Shown here: piece by piece, positions 58,679 through 64,000 of the stretch
How positions within the stretch are numbered: the first letter of the stretch is position 1
Layout: each line of letters begins with the position of its first letter
Source of the DNA: Brachionus manjavacas
Taxonomy: Eukaryota; Rotifera; Eurotatoria; Ploima; Brachionidae
Length of the DNA: 64,000 nucleotides
Direction: 5' to 3'
Assembly (NCBI GenBank): GCA_019054805.1
Contig: JAHQIY010000004.1
Coordinates: forward strand, 2,976,001-3,040,000
Program-made: the position numbers and the translations under genes
Notes under the pieces: generated by a model
Database searches by the model: none
What the model saw: the letters and a program-made list of their open reading frames with translations, nothing else
Told to the model about the DNA's origin: nothing

Positions 58679-58826
58679 GTGGCACAAACACTCAGACGCT
58701 ACTTACAGAAACTATTTTAATAGGAAAATCCGTAAAGTGTTTAATTTTTGGAAGGAAAGCACTTTGAAATGCAATACAGATAAATATTTGTTGGAATTTT
58801 TTCATTCCGAGCTATTTATTAATTGA
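58679..58826 (+). other. Exon-like open stretch, not recognised
   Basis: After the acceptor-like CTTATCCTCAG (ending 58678) one frame is open for 48 codons: WHKHSDATYRNYFNRKIRKV then FNFWKESTLKCNTDKYLLEF to a TGA at 58824-58826. The amino-acid mix looks like real protein, and a preceding frame (MDSYFEKFYDP at about 58570) may belong to the same lost gene. No family recognised; a transposon ORF fragment is possible. Confidence 0.3.
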
Positions 58827-60032
58827 TGAAAGCGAAAATAAAGAATTGTAAGAGTGAGATATATCAAGAATAAACTTGATTTAATTAAAACAAGTTTTGA
58901 AAATATTGCTACTTTTTCTGGTGCAATCAAAATCGAAAAATTTAACTTGTTTAAGTTCGCTTTCATTAGTTCAAAGCCAATTTTATATAATTTCCTTGCT
59001 AATATTGTTATACAATAGACCTTATCCGAATATTCCATGCAAGTAGCTTATTCTCTTTTCTATAATATAGATATCTCGTTTTTATCAATAGTCAATTAGC
59101 ATTGAATTTGATGCAAAATTTACCATCTAAACATCAGTGCTAATATTTTCAAAATTCAACTAATTTTGAGAAAAATTATAACTTTTTTTTTTTTTTTTCA
59201 AACAGTATTTCTTGTATTTGATAACTAAAAATTATCCAAAATATCGTACATAAAAATAGCTCAATTAATCCATTTTTCACCTCGAAAATTTAGCATTAAT
59301 TTCTAAATTAAAATTTCTAATTTCGATTGTTTTTTGTATTATATAGATTTAAAATATCAATTAACCATTTATGTTATATTATTTTGGTATTTTGCTTTAG
59401 TTTGAGTTTCAGTATTTGTAAAAAAATGTGGAATATTTTTCAAAATCGTTTCCAGATTATTTGATAAGGATTTTACTTTATACATATTTAGCATTTTTTT
59501 TTTGTTTTGAAAAATTGTCATGTTTCAACAATTCTTGAGTAATTTTTTGATAAATAGTTGAAAAAAAATTAAAAAAAAATAATGAGAAGACTTTCAATTA
59601 TCCTTTAACAATGAGCGAAAAAAACAATTTTCTTTTCATACGCTCTTAAATGCTAATTCACAGCGGATTTCCAATTTTTTGCCAAACAAATCAAATAAGC
59701 TTCCGCTACAAGGAGCTTTTTCATGGACATTTTTTGATTTATCCAAAAGAAATATTAAATTTACAAAAATTGAATGTTTTGTTTTTAAATTTTTATTTTT
59801 GATTTAAAAAATGATACCAAATTATTTTTGTGGTAAAAATAATTAAATTCGTAGAAAAAATTTTTAAGTAAAAATAGCAAAATAAATTTATCAGTAGTAG
59901 GAAATATTAAAAAATAGTAAATTATTAAATAAAATTTTTATTAGTAAAAAAATTCACACATTTCTTAGAAATTTTTTTAGTGTTATTTTATAGATTGTTT
60001 CTAGAACAGTCTCTATTTATCGGAGGTAATTT
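58827..60032. other. AT-rich DNA without recognisable gene
   Basis: Nothing recognised. The minus-strand open frame at 58802-59038 has no family features. Confidence 0.4.
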
Positions 60033-60146
60033 TTAAGTTGTTGTTGGTTGAACAATAGTTTGAATTTCATTAATAATATTTTCGGCTTGATCTTGATCAT
60101 TATCATTTTCATCTAAAAGCGGATTTTGGTTGACTGATTGAGCCAT
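60033..60146 (-). pseudogene. Short acidic ORF downstream of 60159-60419
   Basis: A 37-codon ORF starts at an ATG only 12 bases after the preceding stop: MAQSVNQNPLLDENDNDQDQ then AENIINEIQTIVQP. It resembles the acidic leader of a longer second ORF that is now truncated, as in a two-ORF transposon. Not recognised as a family. Confidence 0.35.
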
Positions 60147-60158
60147 TGAAATTGGAAA

Positions 60159-60419
60159 TTAGAAGTTAAAACTTAGTAGAGCAGGATTAATAAGACCAGT
60201 CGAAATACGTTGTACCAAAGCATGTGTAGCTTTTTTTCGTCTTCCTCGCTTTTTATTTGCCTCAAAATTAAGATATAAGCCAGGAAATTCACATAATTTC
60301 TACCTAGTAGTAGTAGTAGATACTTTCTCATAGAGTCGCAGATACTCATTCAGAAAACTTGCATAACATTCATTAACGTGCCGTCCAACAAATTCTTTTT
60401 TCCAGTCCACTGACCCCAT
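60159..60419 (-). pseudogene. Unrecognised ORF with one stop, AT-hook-like motif
   Basis: From the ATG at 60419 the frame reads MGSVDWKKEFVGRHVNECYA then SFLNEYLRLYEKVSTTTTR, one TAG, then LCEFPGLYLNFEANKKRGRR and KKATHALVQRISTGLINPAL to the stop at 60159-60161. KKRGRRKK resembles an AT-hook or nuclear signal. Together with the next ORF (12 bases on) it looks like a remnant of transposon ORFs, but I cannot name the element. A single in-frame stop in 86 codons suggests it is not very old. Confidence 0.4.
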
Positions 60420-60676
60420 ACAAGTGTTGATTAGGTGAAAATTAAAACTTTACCAATTAAAACTGACATTCCTTTTTTAAAACATTAATCAACTAACATA
60501 TCATAGAATGCTAAATCTGTCCGCAAAATCTTCATTTGATAAAAAAAAAAATAAAATAAAATAAAGTTTATAATAAGAAAAAAATATATAAAAAAAAAAT
60601 AAAAAATAAAATAAGTTAAAATAGAAGAAAATTAAAATTAGATATATTGATAAAGAGAATAACAGGATTCATATTA

Positions 60677-61375
60677 TTAAATGTCTGATTTTTCAGGGAA
60701 AAAGGAAGAAATAGTAAGGTAGCAATTACACAATGGAGTTGGGTATTCAATATATGTTGCTTCGAAACCTTCTTTGTATTCCTCCACAAGTCTGACAACC
60801 AATGAAATAGAATGACTCAGTCCTGCCCTAACATATCTCTCACTCAACTCAAAAAGTCGATTTGAGACTGTTAGTGGTTAAAGTTTATTATATGCCTCAT
60901 GATGCATTATGTTAGAGGGAGTATCATATTTTAGTTTCAAGATGGATCTAACTGCTGAATTTTGAATCACTTGTATTTTTTTAATGTTGGTTTCTGTGAG
61001 TGAATTTAAACAAGGAAAAGAATAATCAAGAATTGATCCTATTAAGGATTTGTATAGATTCCCTAATTTTTTGAGTTTAAGGCCCCATTTTTTATTCGAT
61101 AGATATTTAATAATATTTAGTCTTGAGTTACAGCACTCTTTTATCTCATCCACCATTAAACAAAGTGTAAGTTTTGAGTCTAATGTAATTCCTAAAAACT
61201 TAGCTTTTTCTTTTAGATTTAAACTGTTTTCATATAATTTTAGGTCAAGATTAGTTTTTTTTAAAGATCGTGTAGCATGACTTTTCAACAGACATTTCCA
61301 TTTCCATTTTAAAAGCCATTTTACAATTTCTTTTAAGTACTTATTAATTAAACTCTCGAGATTTCCTTTTTTTTA
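60677..61375 (-). pseudogene. LINE-A 3' ORF fragment
   Basis: On the minus strand from about 61370: LESLINKYLKEIVKWLLKWK, a frame change in an A-rich stretch near 61270-61300, then KAKFLGITLDSKLTLCLMVD, NSRLNIIKYLSNKKWGLKLK, SIGSILDYSFPCLNS-like sequence, KLKYDTPSNIMHHEAYNKL, an in-frame TAA at about 60872-60874 (AAA in the better copy), and LTVSNRLFELSERY on to YPTPLCNCYLTISSFFPE and the stop at 60677-60679. It aligns block by block to 17930-18597. The reverse-transcriptase catalytic part is missing, so this is a 5'-truncated dead copy. Confidence 0.88.
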
Positions 61376-61768
61376 AAAAAAGATTAATTTAAAAAAATTT
61401 GTAAATTATATACATTAATAAGTGATAATTGAGCAGTTATCAATCAAAAATTAATTTAATTTATATTTACTATTGAAAAATTACTTTTGCTACTAATTAA
61501 TTTATTTTTTTAATAACAACCTTTATTTTTACTACTTTTTTATTTAATTTACTACGTGTAATATTCGCTACGATTTTTTATTTAAATTTGCTACTGGATT
61601 AAATAGTACTAAACCGATATAACTTTTGTGTCTATTTTCTGCATTTCAAAAACGATTTTTTTTTCTTTTCTCCTTTTAATTCCTTTTCAAATTTCAATTA
61701 TTTAACTATATTTTTTAATTCTTATTTTATTCAGTAACTTTTATTTTAATCTTTTTTTTTTTTTTTTC

Positions 61769-61830
61769 TCTGAAGAAGCTAACGCTCGATACAGTTTTAC
61801 ACATAAATAATAAATAAATAATAATAAATA
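61769..61830 (+). repeat. LINE-A 3' tail with hairpin
   Basis: CTGAAGAAGCTAACGCTCGA followed by TACAGTTTTAC and an (AATA)n tract matches other LINE-A tails; the stem is AGC-TAAC-GCT. The T-rich stretch upstream (61660-61768) corresponds to the LINE-A 3' UTR but no ORF remains. Confidence 0.65.
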
Positions 61831-62022
61831 GTAGTCTTTAAAAAATTGAATATGGAATAAAAAATTAAATTATAAATAAAATTTTATAATTAAAATTCTA
61901 AATTTGATAATTTATCTTTACCTAAAAAATCTTCAGTTTTGACGTTATCTCAATGAAAAAACTTTTTTTTTAACTGAAAAATTAAAAAGAAACGCTTCAT
62001 GGAAAAAATATTAGAAAATTAG

Positions 62023-63140
62023 TCATTGAAAAAGCAAATATTGAAAATAATTCAAATTAAATATTGAAAAACAAAAACAAAATTTTCTTAAATCTAGCAT
62101 GAGACCAGGATTGGAACCAAATTTAGCAACACACCATGGCTGTTCACCATACGAATCGATTCGACTGATGTCATTTTTTGATTTAATACTAAAACTGTCT
62201 GAAGTAAATTCAAACCCTTCATATTTACCTTGGTAAACAATTGTTTCATAAATACCATAATTTGGTGAAGTAACAAATGACACACGATAAAGAGTATCAA
62301 CATCAAGAGCTAGTTTTTCAATTGAAATTATCTTTTCCAAACCAAGTACTTGGCAAAGATCTCTTTTTGAAGAAGTGATTGAATTTATTGATTCAATTGC
62401 GAAAAGAGCTACTTTTTTAACAATCAAAGAATAAATGCATTGATTCTTCCAATTTCTTACACAACTACAAAAATGTTCTGTTATTCCAATGTCTTCACAT
62501 GATCTGTAAATTGAAATTTTGTCAAACAAACTAATGGATCTTTGACGATCACTTTTGATTTCTTTTTTTGAGCAAGTTAGATCGCGCACTGTCGCATGAA
62601 TGTCAAAAGGTGATGTCAATTTGGCAAGATTGTTTCTCAAATTGGCAACTTTTTGCTCATTATTGCTAACAAAGCTATCAGGAAGATAGACTGAGACAAA
62701 TGGCAGTCTTTCTTCCAGATAGCGTTGAGATGACCTGAATTTATTGAATCTAGAACCATGATCTGAATACAAAAAAATGATTGTGTCATCAAAAAGATGC
62801 TCTCTAAAGCCATTGTTCAAAAAATCGAATATCTCATCATCTAGCCAGTGCAAGTGATCATTTGAATCATGTGAATTTTCAACATAATGCATTATGGCCA
62901 AATTCGACTGACGGTTCCGGTACTTTTGTTTAAAACTTGTCAAAAGTTTCATCATTATTTTGTGCCTCTTGGTATCCCCATTACAAAAATCATTAGGTTT
63001 ATTTAATTTTCGGTTTCGTTGCATCATAAAGAGCTGATAATGTTTGGGATAATGTTTTGGTGCATGATTTTTAAAACCCTTCATGCGATAAGTGAAGGCT
63101 CCAACATGCGGCCAATCGTCCAAATAAATTGAAGTAAAAT
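62023..63140 (-). CDS. DUF229 / alkaline-phosphatase-fold protein, 3' exon (partial)
   Basis: This is a 371-codon terminal exon. A TTTTTGTAG acceptor (ending 63141) precedes the phase-1 start, which reads FTSIYLDDWPHVGAFTYRMK. The DUF229 family shares the alkaline-phosphatase/sulfatase-like fold; here IIFLYSDHGSRF (about residues 119-130 of the exon) carries the conserved Asp-His metal-site motif, preceded by MHYVENSHDSNDHLHWLDDE and followed by LPFVSVYLPDSF. The C-terminal half is cysteine-containing (CEDIG, HFCSC, PWCVAK) and ends in DLRKFCFCF plus a hydrophobic tail to the stop at 62023-62025. The upstream exons, with signal or membrane anchor and the rest of the active site, lie beyond the window. 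No stop or frameshift is visible, so the gene may be functional. Its substrate is unknown. Confidence 0.88.
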
Positions 63141-63142
63141 CT

Positions 63143-64000
63143 ACAAAAAAAATAAAAATTAATAATTTTAAAATAAATCTTATTTTTTTAAGGATAGCAA
63201 AAATTAAACGAATATTTAAATATTTTTATTTCGATTTTTAATTAATAATTTTTGTAAATTTTTTTGTTAATTTTAATTTTAACATGAAATATGGTTAACA
63301 TATAATTAAAGATATGAAATTCTTATTTAAACAAGTAAAACGTAAAGAAATTTAATCTGTAGTATCATAGCAGTATATTTTATTTACTTAGACCACTTGA
63401 ACATTTTCGAGTTGAAACAATCAAACTTGAATTTTTTCTCTTTACTTATTTTGAAAAGATGCAAAAATTTAGAAATTCATTTAATAAAAATTTGCTTTAA
63501 AATTGAATCCGACCAACAATTGAAAAAACAAAAATTGCAGATTGCAGTGACAAAATTTTAATTTAGAAAAACGAATGCAAAGAGTTGATTAATTTTCCAA
63601 AAACCACACAAAGGATGAAAATTTCTAAAAGTTCTCACTGTTTTAGGTTTCATTTTCCAGTTATAAATGAAAGCACTTAAGCTCTTCATAAAGGAACTAT
63701 GCATCAAGTTCAAGAAAATTCTTTTGAAAAAAATGTCATATTTCTATGATCAAACTCTTTTTGCTACAGGACTAGCACATTTTCCAATGTATAAGGTCAC
63801 TAATTCCAAAACATTTACATTTAAAGCAATTTAAAATAACGAAGAACAAATTTTCTCAATGAATTATATTAATCTTTTATTATTCTAATTTTGTTTAAAA
63901 CATTTAAAAAAGAGAAAAAATCATTTTTCTCCGAAAAAATTTAAAAACTGTTAAACCTGAGAATCATCAATTTGATGACAAATGTTAAAAAATAAATTTT
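63143..64000. other. Upstream intron of the DUF229 gene
   Basis: No further exon or clear donor is seen up to the window edge; it is read as intron of the gene at 62023-63140. Confidence 0.5.

Noticed and set aside
1-64000. CRISPR arrays, operons, prophage, bacterial mobile elements
   Set aside because: Introns, LINEs, MITEs and innexins show this is animal nuclear DNA; no regularly spaced repeat array is present.

Overview
The window looks like nuclear DNA from a small invertebrate animal. It is extremely AT-rich, has GT-AG introns, carries two innexin genes (an animal-only family) and the 3' part of a DUF229-type gene, and is littered with decayed LINEs and short non-autonomous DNA transposons. 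A monogonont rotifer such as Brachionus would fit the base composition and gene content, but that is an inference. There is no bacterial, plasmid, phage or CRISPR signal.

Only three loci are confident host genes, all on the minus strand. Innexin 1 (22973-27455, two coding exons, about 525 aa) and innexin 2 (36783-41462, two coding exons, about 509 aa) form a head-to-tail pair with the same architecture: a 163-bp first coding exon, a phase-1 intron in the same codon of the first extracellular loop, and a predicted splice acceptor exactly 95 nt upstream of each ATG. The third (62023-63140) is the last exon of a DUF229/alkaline-phosphatase-fold gene whose 5' exons lie beyond the right edge. Innexins form gap-junction channels or hemichannels, so the pair may encode subunits of the same or alternative channels.

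Layout. 1-910: two broken unrecognised ORFs. 911-17180: repeats only, including a 303-bp Tc1/mariner-type MITE, hAT-like palindromic MITEs, copies of a ~1.1-kb inverted-repeat family (called TIR-1 here) and LINE relics. 17186-19052: the best-preserved LINE reverse transcriptase and two 3' tails. 19083-21840: a graveyard of pogo/Tigger-like, MULE-like and Tc1/mariner-like remnants. 22973-27455: innexin 1, whose intron holds a TIR-1 copy and a relic of an OGG1 DNA glycosylase gene. 28375-36550: a TA-flanked MITE, a tRNA-derived SINE and other MITEs. 36783-41462: innexin 2, again with a TIR-1 copy in its intron. 42888-60020: mostly empty AT-rich DNA with MITEs, a second LINE family and a few unrecognised exon-like patches (best: 53792-54696). 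60033-61830: transposon-like ORFs and LINE pieces. 62023-64000: the DUF229 exon and its upstream intron.

The main patterns worth following are: two exact target-site duplications (9 bp for a MULE-like element, 8 bp for a hAT-like element nested in a dead transposase); a 3'-terminal hairpin shared by all LINE-A tails and also carried inside TIR-1 elements; the matched architecture of the innexin pair; and the OGG1 relic. All family assignments were made by eye from motifs; no database search was possible.
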